Source: CAJJDF01 sp965657945 (GTDB lineage Bacteria; Bacteroidota; Bacteroidia; Flavobacteriales_D; CAJJDF01). Taken from it: a DNA stretch of 64,000 nucleotides. The position numbers and the translations under genes are program-made. The notes under the pieces were generated by a model, which saw only the letters and a list, made by a program, of their open reading frames with translations, did not search any database and had not been told where the DNA came from. The stretch covers positions 1-64,000 of the forward strand of contig CBFHPW010000004.1 of NCBI GenBank assembly GCA_965657945.1, read 5' to 3'. Shown in pieces: positions 51,317-60,692 of this stretch. The stretch's first letter is position 1. Each line of letters opens with the position of its first letter.

Positions 51317-52137
51317 TCTTCTTTAAATTTTTTAGCCTCGTTCATAATTTTTTTTTGGTACCTTCCTTGCACCACATCCACTAGCACCAGCACGGCAATA
51401 ACGAAGTAGAAAGTAGTTTGGCTCATTGCGTGAATTTGGTTGCCAAAAAAGCTCAAATGCGCTAAATGTCCTCCTTCTGTAATGAGCATAATTCCTACTA
51501 TAAAGAGTATAAACAGCCCCAGTACCTCGTACATTCTGTTTTTATTCAAAAACTCCGAAACTCTATCAGCCAGTAATAACATTAATAATCCGCTGCCAAT
51601 TATTGCAATTGCCATGATGATAAAAGAAACTGCAGAATTCTCAATGTGTGAAGTTAGTCCAATTGCAGCTAAAATAGAATCAAAAGAGAAAACTAAGTTC
51701 ATTATAACGATAGAAATGATGACAGATTGAGCAGTTTTCTTTTTTCTTTCTTTTTTTACCTCTGAGTTTTGATGAGTAACACCCGACAGCATGTGCCATA
51801 TTTCTTTGATTGCTGTGTATAAGATAAATCCACCTCCAAACAACACGATAATGCTGTGTCCCGTGAAATGGTAATCTACGATTCCTTCAATGTTTCCCGT
51901 TAAAAATGAAATGGGTGATTGGAAATACCCGATAAGTTGAACCAAAATAAAAAGCAAGACAATTCTCAATACAATCGCAATCAAGATTCCAATTTTTCTA
52001 ACTCGTTTTTGGTCTTTTTCCTCAGCTTTCTTGGACTCCAACGAAATATAGAGCAAGTTGTCGAACCCCAGAACGGCTTGCAACAAAATGAGCATGAATA
52101 GAGTAAATAGATTTCCCAGTGTAAATATTTCTGACAT
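51313..52137 (-). CDS. TerC family membrane protein
   Basis: Inner-membrane protein of 274 residues with about 7 helices. N-terminal LQAVLGFDNLLYISLE (about 20-35) is the TerC signature with the acidic pair in the membrane; the second half repeats it (MNLVFSFDSILAAIGL, about 148-163). TerC proteins are linked to tellurite resistance and, in other bacteria, to manganese export or metalation of secreted proteins; which applies is unknown. First gene of the terC-cvfB-xerD run, with a full promoter upstream. Confidence 0.93.
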   Translation of the reverse strand: MSEIFTLGNLFTLFMLILLQAVLGFDNLLYISLESKKAEEKDQKRVRKIGILIAIVLRIVLLFILVQLIGYFQSPISFLTGNIEGIVDYHFTGHSIIVLFGGGFILYTAIKEIWHMLSGVTHQNSEVKKERKKKTAQSVIISIVIMNLVFSFDSILAAIGLTSHIENSAVSFIIMAIAIIGSGLLMLLLADRVSEFLNKNRMYEVLGLFILFIVGIMLITEGGHLAHLSFFGNQIHAMSQTTFYFVIAVLVLVDVVQGRYQKKIMNEAKKFKEE

Positions 52138-52161
52138 AGTTCTTTTTTATTTCGGTTGATA

Positions 52162-52190
52162 CAAAGGTAAGGGATATCTCAGAACTACAA
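52162..52190 (-). promoter_or_regulatory. Promoter of the terC-cvfB-xerD run
   Basis: Minus strand: TTG (52190-52188), 18-nt spacer, TACCTTTG (52169-52162), full consensus agreement. Leader about 20 nt to the ATG at 52137. Confidence 0.7.
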
Positions 52191-52319
52191 ATTTCTTTCA
52201 GATTCAAAAGTGGTTAGGTCGTTTTATTTCGATAGAAGTTAATTTGAGGTATCGATTATTTCTACAAAACACCACTGCTTTGTTGTCAATTCCCACTATA
52301 TTTAACTAAAAATCAAATT

Positions 52320-55300
52320 ATGCGAATTCTTCCCTTTCTTATTTTTTTATCTAGTTTTAGTTTTGCGCAAACTTATTTTCAACAAGAAGTAAATTACAAA
52401 ATAGACGTTACGCTTGACGACAAAACCCATACTTTAAGTGCTTTCGAGACTTTTGAATACGTCAACAATTCCCCTGATGAATTGAATTTCATCTACATAC
52501 ATTTATGGCCCAATGCCTACAAAGACAATACGTCTGCAATGTCATTGCAGCAATACAAAAACGGAAATAAGGTGATGGAGAATAATTCTGAGGTAGATAA
52601 AGGGTTTATTGATTCCTTAGATTTTAAAGTAGAAGGTCAACAAGCAACTTTTCTGTATAACCTTACTCATAAGGATATCGGAAAGTTAGTCTTGAATGAA
52701 CCACTAAAACCAGGAGATAAAATCACCGTTTCCACTCCTTTTCGAGTAAAACTTCCAAACGGAAACATTTCTAGATTGGGGCATGTGGGAGAATCATATC
52801 AGATAACTCAGTGGTATCCAAAGCCTGCGGTTTACGACAAGGAAGGCTGGCATCAAATGCCTTATTTAACCCAAGGAGAGTTTTATTCAGAATATGGTTC
52901 ATTTGATGTAAGTATTACCTTGCCATCTAACTATGTAGTGGGTGCTACAGGAGATTTGCAAACAGAGAGCGAAATTCAGTTTTTGGACAATAAAGCACAG
53001 CACACAGAAAGTAAATTGGACTCTATCTTAATATTGAGTGCTAAAGGGAATAATTTTCCAAAATCAAGTAGTCAGGTCAAAACAATTCGTTACACTCAAT
53101 CAAAAGTGCATGATTTTGCTTGGTTTGCCGATAAGCGTTACCACGTTTTAAAAGGAGAAGTGGAATTGCCAATTAGCAAAAGAAAAGTAACAACTTGGGC
53201 AATGTTTACAAATAGTCAGGCAAATTTATGGAAAAATTCCATCGAGTATCTCAATGATGGAATCTATTGGTACAGCAAATGGAATGGCGATTATCCTTAC
53301 AACCAGGTTACTGCAGTAGACGGAACAATTAGTGCAGGTGGTGGTATGGAATATCCCAATGTTACAGTAATTGGAGGAGCGAGTAGTGCAACCCAACTTG
53401 AGTTGGTGATAGTACATGAAGTAGGTCACAATTGGTTTTATGGTATTTTGGGTTCAAATGAAAGAGTTCATCCTTGGATGGACGAAGGAATAAACACGGC
53501 AAATGAAATTCGCTATTTCAAAACCAAATACCCTGAAAACAATGAGTTTTCAAACAACTTTGGCGGTGTTGCTGATAAAATTCATTTGGGAGGAATTAGT
53601 CATCATTGCGGAAATCATTTGACTTACGGTTTTTCTGCAAACAACGGAAAGGACCAACCTATTGAGTTGCATAGCAACGACTACACGTCTCTCAATTACG
53701 GAGCAATTGTGTATGCCAAGACAGGATTAGTGTTTACTTATTTGCGCGATTATTTGGGAGAAAACGTGTACGACAAAGCCATGAAAGCTTATTTTGACCA
53801 ATGGAAGTTTAAGCATCCACAGCCAAAAGATTTACAAAAAGTAATGGAAAGCCAAACGGGTAAAAATCTCAATTGGTTTTTTGATGATGTGATTAACACC
53901 ACTGGTAAGATTGATTTTAAACTGAGAAGAGTAAGGAAAAGGAATGAGGGAGGATATTCCGTAGAGATTTTGAATGCGGGTGATATTCGATCTCCTGTAA
54001 GAGTAGATGCTTATTTTGAAGGGAAATTAGTTGAAACTGTTTGGACAGAATCTACAGAAGATTTTGGTGTTCTTGATGCTAAGATTCATTCCACACAAAT
54101 TGATAAAGTGGTAATAGATGGCGAAGAAAATATGCCTGATGTCAATCGAATGAATAATAGTTGGGAGAAAGCTCGAATGCTAAATAAAGTGGAGCCTATG
54201 CATTTTGAATTCTTGGCAGGAGACAATGAATCGGACAAAAATACGATTTGGTGGACTCCCATTGTTGGAGCAAATGCTTATGATAAGCTTATGGTTGGAG
54301 CTCTATTCCACAATATCACAGCGCCCAAAAATAAATTAGAGTTCTCCGTAGCGCCTATGTTTTCTTTTGGAAATAGCACACTCGCTGGAATTGGAGATGT
54401 ACACCTAAATTTTACTCCAGCCAGACTGATAAAAAAAATGGAGGTAGGAGTGAAGGGACAAACTTTTGGTGAGGAGATTTTAATCAGCGATAAATCGCCC
54501 TATTCATTCGGCCTAGAAGGAAGTTCATCTTTAGACAAAATGATGTATTGGGTTGTGAAACCCTATTTATTTATGGAATTGGGTAACAATAGAGAAAGAA
54601 GAAGATTTAGTCATAATGTAGAACTACAGTATGTTTGGGCGAGAAGTGTGAGCGAGCTTCAAACGGCTGAGACTGGAACGAAAGGTGGGTTTGTTCAGTA
54701 TAACTTTAATTACAAAAAAAGGAAGTATAGTTTGGAATCTAATTTGAGGGTCGATTTACTTGGCGATGATGTCTTATCAAATTATTCCAATTCATTTGTT
54801 TACCTTGATATCAAACAAGCGTGGACTTATCGAATAAAATCAGAAAAGAAAATTGAGCTCAGGATGTTTGTGGGTAAGAGCCTGTACACAAGAAGTTTAC
54901 TGGGAGTAGAGAATGATTTTCGTTTTGGATTTGCGCTTGGAGGACAAAATGGCACCCAAGATTACTTTTATGAGCAGTTCATGTTCGGAAGAAATGAATC
55001 CAACGGATTGTGGGCACAACAGAGGATAGAAAATCAGGGAGGATTTAAAACTGTGAGCGACTTCGGTTTTTCTACCAACTTTATGGCATCGGCCAATTTG
55101 TATGCCGAACTTCCTTGGGGTCCAATTGGAGTGTTTGGAGATTACGGAGTTTTCGACAATGGAAATAAACTGATTACCGCTGTAAATGCTGGATTGGGAA
55201 TTAGGTTATTACAAGGTAATTTGGCAGCTTATGTGCCATTAATTTCAACTAGTAACCTACAAAACTCACTGACTCAAAAAGAGTTTATACACACAATACG

Positions 55301-55358
55301 AATCACGTTGAATATATCTGCCTTGACTTACCGAAATTTGTTAGGAGGGGTTAATTAA
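52320..55358 (+). CDS. M1 family metallopeptidase with predicted C-terminal outer-membrane barrel
   Basis: Protein of 1012 residues with a signal peptide (about 1-16). Peptidase domain: substrate-binding GGGMEYPN (about 340-347), zinc motif HEVGH (366-370) with the third ligand E389 18 residues later (DEG), and a Tyr-containing downstream region. After about residue 640 the sequence turns into repeated amphipathic strands (YDKLMVGALFHN, LEFSVAPMFSFG, VGVKGQTFG, LKPYLFMELG, GLGIRLLQGNLAAYVPLI, IRITLNISALTY), as in outer-membrane barrels. The protease would thus be fixed to the membrane. Start fixed by the signal peptide. Overlaps fmt end to end by 18 bp. Confidence 0.88.
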   Translation: MRILPFLIFLSSFSFAQTYFQQEVNYKIDVTLDDKTHTLSAFETFEYVNNSPDELNFIYIHLWPNAYKDNTSAMSLQQYKNGNKVMENNSEVDKGFIDSLDFKVEGQQATFLYNLTHKDIGKLVLNEPLKPGDKITVSTPFRVKLPNGNISRLGHVGESYQITQWYPKPAVYDKEGWHQMPYLTQGEFYSEYGSFDVSITLPSNYVVGATGDLQTESEIQFLDNKAQHTESKLDSILILSAKGNNFPKSSSQVKTIRYTQSKVHDFAWFADKRYHVLKGEVELPISKRKVTTWAMFTNSQANLWKNSIEYLNDGIYWYSKWNGDYPYNQVTAVDGTISAGGGMEYPNVTVIGGASSATQLELVIVHEVGHNWFYGILGSNERVHPWMDEGINTANEIRYFKTKYPENNEFSNNFGGVADKIHLGGISHHCGNHLTYGFSANNGKDQPIELHSNDYTSLNYGAIVYAKTGLVFTYLRDYLGENVYDKAMKAYFDQWKFKHPQPKDLQKVMESQTGKNLNWFFDDVINTTGKIDFKLRRVRKRNEGGYSVEILNAGDIRSPVRVDAYFEGKLVETVWTESTEDFGVLDAKIHSTQIDKVVIDGEENMPDVNRMNNSWEKARMLNKVEPMHFEFLAGDNESDKNTIWWTPIVGANAYDKLMVGALFHNITAPKNKLEFSVAPMFSFGNSTLAGIGDVHLNFTPARLIKKMEVGVKGQTFGEEILISDKSPYSFGLEGSSSLDKMMYWVVKPYLFMELGNNRERRRFSHNVELQYVWARSVSELQTAETGTKGGFVQYNFNYKKRKYSLESNLRVDLLGDDVLSNYSNSFVYLDIKQAWTYRIKSEKKIELRMFVGKSLYTRSLLGVENDFRFGFALGGQNGTQDYFYEQFMFGRNESNGLWAQQRIENQGGFKTVSDFGFSTNFMASANLYAELPWGPIGVFGDYGVFDNGNKLITAVNAGLGIRLLQGNLAAYVPLISTSNLQNSLTQKEFIHTIRITLNISALTYRNLLGGVN

Positions 55359-56309
55359 TAGCTTAGCGTCCTCAAAACTATTCCCTTTTAAGTAATCAAT
55401 AACTGTCATTTTTCTTTTTCCAGCAGGCTGAAATTCCATGATACTTAATTTTCCATGAGGAGTAGAAACATGAATGTATTCTTTGTTGTCAGTTGATACT
55501 GAGAATAAGTGCTCATCTGTATCCAAAATTTCTATCGAATATATTTTGGTTCCAATTGATTTGCCATTTTTAACAAACTCTGTCCAAGCGCAGGGGTAGG
55601 GCGAGAGTCCTCTCACAAAGTTGTGGATATTTTCCATGGATTGAGACCAATCTATCTTACAATCTTGTTTGAAAATCTTATGAGCTGGTTTTAATTCCTT
55701 TTCATCTGCAAAGAGTGAATTTTGAGATGTTTCTGAATAATCTTCATTTTCAATTGCTTTTACTGTTTTTACTACAAGTTTTCCGCCAATTTCCATTAGT
55801 TTATCATGCAGTATTCCGGCAGTGTCATTGTCATCAATCTTTACTCTTTCTTGAAATAAAATTTTTCCGGTATCGATTTCTTTTTCGATAAAAAAAGTAG
55901 TCACACCGCTTTCTTTTTCTCCATTAATTATTGCCCAGTTGATAGGGGCCGCTCCTCGGTATTGGGGCAGGAGAGAACCATGTAAATTAAAAGTGCCATA
56001 TTCTGGCATGTTCCATACTACTTCTGGCAGCATCCTAAAGGCTACAACTACTTGTAAGTTGGCTTTCAGAGACTTTAACTCCTCAAGAAATTCAGGGTTT
56101 TTTAGTTTTTCTGGTTGAAGCACTTTTAGGTTTTGAGAAACAGCATATTTTTTCACCGCAGATTCTTGTATTTTTTGCCCTCTTCCCGCTGGTCTATCTG
56201 GTGCCGTGATTACCCCTACAATTTCACTACCTGATTCAACAAGTGATTTCAAAGATTCTACAGCAAAATCTGGAGTTCCCATAAATACTATTCTTATTTT
56301 TTTTGACAT
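55341..56309 (-). CDS. fmt: Methionyl-tRNA formyltransferase
   Basis: Formylates the initiator tRNA, using 10-formyl-tetrahydrofolate. It has 322 residues. MGTPDFA (about 10-16), the catalytic Asn/His block LHGSLLPQYRGAAPINWAI (about 110-128) with the family HGSLLP, then D146 area in GVTTFFIEKEIDTG. C-terminal OB domain about 210-320. ATG 56309 is chosen; a longer reading of 25 residues upstream lacks similarity. Def was not found in this window. Convergent with the M1 peptidase. Confidence 0.95.
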   Translation of the reverse strand: MSKKIRIVFMGTPDFAVESLKSLVESGSEIVGVITAPDRPAGRGQKIQESAVKKYAVSQNLKVLQPEKLKNPEFLEELKSLKANLQVVVAFRMLPEVVWNMPEYGTFNLHGSLLPQYRGAAPINWAIINGEKESGVTTFFIEKEIDTGKILFQERVKIDDNDTAGILHDKLMEIGGKLVVKTVKAIENEDYSETSQNSLFADEKELKPAHKIFKQDCKIDWSQSMENIHNFVRGLSPYPCAWTEFVKNGKSIGTKIYSIEILDTDEHLFSVSTDNKEYIHVSTPHGKLSIMEFQPAGKRKMTVIDYLKGNSFEDAKLLINPS

Positions 56310-56403
56310 GTAGAGTGGGTTAAGGTCGTTTTTTGTGTTTTCTAACAACGTATAAAATACTATCTTCGTTCGGTCGTTACACAAAAGTAATTCTTTGAAT
56401 CGA

Positions 56404-57579
56404 ATGCAAAAACCAAATGTATTATTTATTTCAAGTTGGTACCCTAGTAAGGAACACCAAACGTTAGGGAACTTCGTTCAGCGACATGCTGAATCTATTC
56501 ATCCTTTTGCCAATTTATGGGTATTGTATGCCACTTCGAGCGAAAAGTTACAGGAGGAGTTTGAGTTGGAATACGCTGAAATAAATGGTGTAAAAACTGT
56601 GCATGTTTATTATCAAAAGGTAGATTCTTCAATACCTATTTTGAATTCTGCAAAAAAACTATCTCGATATAGGAAGGCTTATGAGTTAGGAATTTCTTTT
56701 CTGAAAGAGAATCATAACATGTCAGAATTTGATTTGGTTCATTGCAACGTTACATTTCCGGCAGGAATTATTGCAATGGATCTCAAGAAGAATTACCAAA
56801 TTCCTTATGTATTAACTGAACATTGGACCTTATTTTTACCGTATAAGAATGATTTTAAGAAATTGAATGTACTGGTAAAAAGAAAGATGAAAGAAATTAT
56901 AGGAAACGCAGCCAAAGTTCTCCCGGTTTCTAAACATTTAGCTGAATCAATGCAAGACAAAGGTTTGAAAGGGAATTATTCTGTAATACCTAATGTTGCT
57001 GACACTAGTTTGTTCTCATTGAAACATAAAACAGAGCGAGATATAAAAAAGATTTTACATATTTCTACGCTGTTAGATGACCACAAAAATATTTCGGGGA
57101 TTTTTAGAGTATTGAGAAAAATAGCGGAAACGAGGCAGGATTTTCAATTGGTAATCGTAACAGATGGAGACATTGAAAAAGCCAAGTTTTTACAAAAATC
57201 AATCGGCCTTCAAGATAGATATGTAACTTATCATGGAACAAAAACACCTTCCGAAATTGCTGAGTTTTACAAGACTTCTGATTTTTTTGTACTATTCAGT
57301 AATTATGAAAATTTACCTGTAGTTATGGTAGAGAGTTTGTGCTGTGGATTACCTTTTGTATCCTCAAATGTTGGAGGGATTTCCGAGTGCGTAAATGACA
57401 AAAATGGACGACTTGTAGAGGCAGGAGATGAGCCCGCTTTGAAAATAGAAATTGAATTTATGTTGGATTCAATTCAAGAATTTGATTCGAATGAAATTAG
57501 GGAAGCAGCAGTAAGTCAATTTGACAATGAAGTTGTTGGTGAGAGATATTTAACTATTTATAAGGAAATTATAAGTTGA
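56404..57579 (+). CDS. Glycosyltransferase family 4 (GT-B)
   Basis: Cytosolic retaining glycosyltransferase of 391 residues. N-terminal domain begins VLFISSWYPSKEHQTLGNFVQRHAE, typical of GT4 wzx-linked enzymes; the C-terminal donor domain has the E-x7-E block VMVESLCCGLPFVSSNVGGISE (about 311-332). ATG 56404 is preferred to the TTG at 56395. It is followed by a flippase gene overlapping by 4 bp, so both likely serve surface polysaccharide assembly; donor and acceptor are unknown. Confidence 0.9.
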   Translation: MQKPNVLFISSWYPSKEHQTLGNFVQRHAESIHPFANLWVLYATSSEKLQEEFELEYAEINGVKTVHVYYQKVDSSIPILNSAKKLSRYRKAYELGISFLKENHNMSEFDLVHCNVTFPAGIIAMDLKKNYQIPYVLTEHWTLFLPYKNDFKKLNVLVKRKMKEIIGNAAKVLPVSKHLAESMQDKGLKGNYSVIPNVADTSLFSLKHKTERDIKKILHISTLLDDHKNISGIFRVLRKIAETRQDFQLVIVTDGDIEKAKFLQKSIGLQDRYVTYHGTKTPSEIAEFYKTSDFFVLFSNYENLPVVMVESLCCGLPFVSSNVGGISECVNDKNGRLVEAGDEPALKIEIEFMLDSIQEFDSNEIREAAVSQFDNEVVGERYLTIYKEIIS

Positions 57580-58811
57580 TAAAAACAATTTCAAATACCA
57601 CTTTTACACTTGCGATAGTAAGTATTCTAAATTTTGTTTTGGTGGCATTGGTTGCCAATTATTTGGGAGAAACTGGAGTGGCAACCATGGGTTTAATTAT
57701 TCTTGGGGTTAGTTTTATTGTACTTATTAATAACCTAGTAGGAGGAAGTGCTTTGGTTTATCTTACACCTCGAAAGCCTCTTTTGTCTATATTGTTGGTT
57801 TCTTACACTTGGGCTTTTGTATCAGCATTTTTAATGGGTTTTCTTCTTTGGCTTTTTGAACTCGTACCTGCCGATTATATTTATTGGACCATTCTTATTG
57901 GTGCAATGGAATGTATTTTCTCTATTCATAATCAGGTGTATATAGGAAAGGAGAATATAAGAACCCACAATGTGTTAAAACTCACGCAAAAATTAGTTCA
58001 GGTTTTGTTGTTTTTAGTACTTGGAGTAACACTCCAGAACTTTGTTCTAGCACTTTTTGTGTCTTATGCCATAGCCTTATTCTTATCATTTTTGGTCATG
58101 GTAAAGCAGGTCAAGTCTTTTGAGATTAATGATTTAAAAGGTGTTTTTGTTTCTTCCTTTCAGTTTGGTTTGCAAATTCAATTTTCAAATATTGTTCAAC
58201 TTATGAACTATAGGCTGTTGTATTTTTACATAGAAAAATCAATGGTAGGAGCTTTGGGAATTTTTATTATTGCGGTTCAATTGTCCGAAAGCCTTTGGAT
58301 TCCTTCCAAAGCTTTAGCCATTATTCAGTACGGAAAAGTATCCAATGAAAAGGACAAAAGAACCAAAGCTGACCTTACTGTTAGTTTTCTGCATCTGTCG
58401 TTTTTGATTACTGCTGTTGGGATAGTTGTGTTGTGTTTGGTTCCTAATGCCTGGATTCTTGAGGTTTTTGGAAAAGACATTAGCGGAACAAAACCAGTGA
58501 TTTATGGTCTTTCGATTGGAGTTATGGCAGTAGCCATCTCTCAATCATTTTCTCACTTCTTATCTGGGATAGGGAAGTATTCTTTTTTAATTGTAGGAGC
58601 TATCCTTGGTCTTTTGCCTATTCTGTTGGCAGGAAATGTTGTTGTAACAAATCATGGTTTGATTGGTGCTGCAGTGTTGACATCGGTAAGCTATTTAATT
58701 TCTAGCGTATACTTAGGTGTTGTTTTTTATAAACAATCAGGACTAGGGATAAAAGAGATTTTGTTATCTAAAACGAACTTATTTCAATCGATAGCTTTGT
58801 TAAAAAAATAG
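57576..58811 (+). CDS. Polysaccharide flippase (Wzx/MATE-like)
   Basis: Membrane protein of 411 residues with about 11-12 helices, organised as in polysaccharide export flippases (first helix TFTLAIVSILNFVLVALVANYL, then NNLVGGSALVYLTPRK). The start is a TTG at 57576 overlapping the upstream TGA (TTGA): the first ATG in frame (codon 38) would delete helix 1. It probably moves the lipid-linked glycan made by the upstream GT4 enzyme across the inner membrane. Substrate unknown. Confidence 0.85.
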   Translation: MIKTISNTTFTLAIVSILNFVLVALVANYLGETGVATMGLIILGVSFIVLINNLVGGSALVYLTPRKPLLSILLVSYTWAFVSAFLMGFLLWLFELVPADYIYWTILIGAMECIFSIHNQVYIGKENIRTHNVLKLTQKLVQVLLFLVLGVTLQNFVLALFVSYAIALFLSFLVMVKQVKSFEINDLKGVFVSSFQFGLQIQFSNIVQLMNYRLLYFYIEKSMVGALGIFIIAVQLSESLWIPSKALAIIQYGKVSNEKDKRTKADLTVSFLHLSFLITAVGIVVLCLVPNAWILEVFGKDISGTKPVIYGLSIGVMAVAISQSFSHFLSGIGKYSFLIVGAILGLLPILLAGNVVVTNHGLIGAAVLTSVSYLISSVYLGVVFYKQSGLGIKEILLSKTNLFQSIALLKK

Positions 58812-58850
58812 AGAAAACCTCAATTTCTTGACAAAACTTGTTTTATTAAC

Positions 58851-58862
58851 TGACATTCATCA
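58851..58862. promoter_or_regulatory. Fnr-like site upstream of the universal stress gene
   Basis: TGAC-ATTC-ATCA fits TGAY-N4-RTCA. Its centre (58856.5) is about 41 bp before the start predicted from the -7 element at 58886-58893. It shares this arrangement with the HmuY locus. Confidence 0.5.
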
Positions 58863-58885
58863 CATTTCTTGTTGCGTATGTGGTC

Positions 58886-58893
58886 TACATTTA
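58886..58893 (+). promoter_or_regulatory. -7 element of the universal stress gene
   Basis: TACATTTA matches TAnnTTTG except the last base. It implies a start near 58897, placing the in-frame ATG at 58893 upstream of the transcript. Confidence 0.4.
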
Positions 58894-58919
58894 TGAAAAA
58901 TAATAGACCACTCTTTCCT

Positions 58920-59735
58920 ATGCAAAAACTTCTTGTACCAACCGATTTTTCTGAATGCGCTGAGAATGCTTTAGATTACGCACTATTTCTGGCCAAAAAA
59001 ATGGGTGCTGATATCACACTATTGAGCGCGTATCACATACCATCTTCTGGCGCAGCGACCATTGTGGTTAATATACAAGAGGACATGCGAAAAGAAACAG
59101 AGGAGGAGTTGGCTGCTTTGATTAAAAAAAAGAAAAACGATTTTCCAAACGTTAAAATCACCCCAGAAACAGATTTTAATGTTCCGGTGAATTCAATCCT
59201 GCGACATACCCAAAAAAACGAGTACGATATGGTGGTTATTGGAACAACTGGTGCAACTGGTATCAAGGATATGTTTTTGGGAAGCACAACTTCCAATATT
59301 GTGGATAAGGTTAAAATTCCTATTCTTGCGGTTCCTCACAACTCAGATTTTAAATCCATTGATTCTATTTTGATGGCTTGTAGCCTGGATAGTATAAAAT
59401 CTGTGGATTCAATGAATTTTTTAAAGCTATTTGCCACAACATTAAATTTGAAAGTAAAATTCTTTAATGTATTCAAAGAGGAGGATGAAGAAATGGAAGA
59501 GAGATTGGCAAAAAAGAAAGAAAGCTTAAAAATAATTTTTGATTCCTTTAAATATGAAATAGAGTTAATTAAATCAAATGACATCGAAAATGCTGTATTA
59601 GAAGCCGTTGGACAAAACCAACTATTGTCGGTAGTAACTCGTGAGCGAAAATTCTTTGACAAAATGTTTCATCCAAGCATGAGTAAAAAACTAGCTAAAC
59701 ATTCAACAAGTCCAATTTTAATCTTACATGAATAA
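58920..59735 (+). CDS. Universal stress protein, tandem Usp domains
   Basis: Cytosolic protein of 271 residues. The first Usp domain (about 1-142) begins MQKLLVPTDFSECAENALDYAL and has the ATP-binding block GTTGATGIKDMFLGSTTSN (about 109-127). The second (about 148-271) lacks that block but ends SKKLAKHSTSPILILHE, as Usp folds do. Start ATG 58920 follows the family start; upstream in-frame codons at 58869 and 58893 lie before or within the predicted -7 element. An Fnr-like site upstream fits the low-oxygen induction known for Usp genes. Confidence 0.92.
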   Translation: MQKLLVPTDFSECAENALDYALFLAKKMGADITLLSAYHIPSSGAATIVVNIQEDMRKETEEELAALIKKKKNDFPNVKITPETDFNVPVNSILRHTQKNEYDMVVIGTTGATGIKDMFLGSTTSNIVDKVKIPILAVPHNSDFKSIDSILMACSLDSIKSVDSMNFLKLFATTLNLKVKFFNVFKEEDEEMEERLAKKKESLKIIFDSFKYEIELIKSNDIENAVLEAVGQNQLLSVVTRERKFFDKMFHPSMSKKLAKHSTSPILILHE

Positions 59736-59738
59736 TAG

Positions 59739-60680
59739 TTAATCAAAATGACTGACTATTCTTTCTCCCAAAAATTGTGCGATCTTTACATTGGATTGTT
59801 GCGTCCATCCTGCAACATGAGGCGAAAGCAACACATTTTCGGCTTGCGCCAAGTACTGAAAAGAATTGGTTTTGTTTTCTTCAAACATAGACTCAAAGCT
59901 AGTTTTTTCATATTCCAATACATCCATGCAGGCGCCAAGGACCTTCCCAGACTTAAGTCCCCTAATTAAATCTTTTAATACCAAAGACTGACCTCTGGCT
60001 GTGTTAAGGATATAAAAAGGTTTGCTTACAGAGTTGATGAATGATTCATCAATTAAACCTTTTGTTTCATTCGTTAATGGAGTATGAAGTGAAATTACGT
60101 CTGCGAGTTTCTTCAATTCTTCTAAACTAACTTCCGTTCCAAACGCATCTCCATAGTTAGTTAAGTATTTGTCGTATACTATACAAGTAACGCCAAATCC
60201 AGAAAGTCTTTGGGCCATAGCCTTTCCCATTACTCCGTAACCTATAATTCCTACAGTCTTACCCATTAATTCCTCACCCCAATTGGATTTTCTATTCCAT
60301 ATTCCATTTTTAACCTCCTGGTTTGCAGTATTTAGCTTGTTGAATAACATAAGCAGCATACCTATTCCGTGCTCTGCCACAGAATCTCTGTTTCCTTCAG
60401 GAGATCTAAAAACAGGGATTCCTTTGCTTTCCGCAAATTCTACCTCAATATTTTCTAGCCCGGCTCCTGGTCTGCCAATAAACTTCAACTTATTGCCTTT
60501 TGAGATAAACTTTTTGTCAAGAATCATTCTACTTCTTACAATAATTCCATCGTAGTCATGAAGTTTGTTTTCTATTTCTTCTTTTGTTGAAGATTCGTCC
60601 AATTCTGTTTTCCATCCTTTTTTTTCAAAAATTTCTGGAAGAATAGGGTGGGTACTGTCTAAGAAGAGTATAGTCATCAT
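59739..60680 (-). CDS. D-2-hydroxyacid dehydrogenase (SerA-like)
   Basis: NAD-dependent dehydrogenase of 313 residues. NAD-binding GIIGYGVMGKAMAQRL (about 147-162), catalytic Arg in LNTARGQSLV (about 228-237), the acidic residue near DVLEYE, and catalytic His in LSPHVAGWT (about 289-297). Family includes phosphoglycerate dehydrogenase, glyoxylate and lactate dehydrogenases; without an ACT domain, serine synthesis is possible but not shown. The two adjacent ATGs (60680 and 60677) are equally possible. It lies 12 bp downstream of the LolD gene. Confidence 0.9.
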   Translation of the reverse strand: MMTILFLDSTHPILPEIFEKKGWKTELDESSTKEEIENKLHDYDGIIVRSRMILDKKFISKGNKLKFIGRPGAGLENIEVEFAESKGIPVFRSPEGNRDSVAEHGIGMLLMLFNKLNTANQEVKNGIWNRKSNWGEELMGKTVGIIGYGVMGKAMAQRLSGFGVTCIVYDKYLTNYGDAFGTEVSLEELKKLADVISLHTPLTNETKGLIDESFINSVSKPFYILNTARGQSLVLKDLIRGLKSGKVLGACMDVLEYEKTSFESMFEENKTNSFQYLAQAENVLLSPHVAGWTQQSNVKIAQFLGERIVSHFD

Positions 60681-60692
60681 TCAAAAAAAGTG

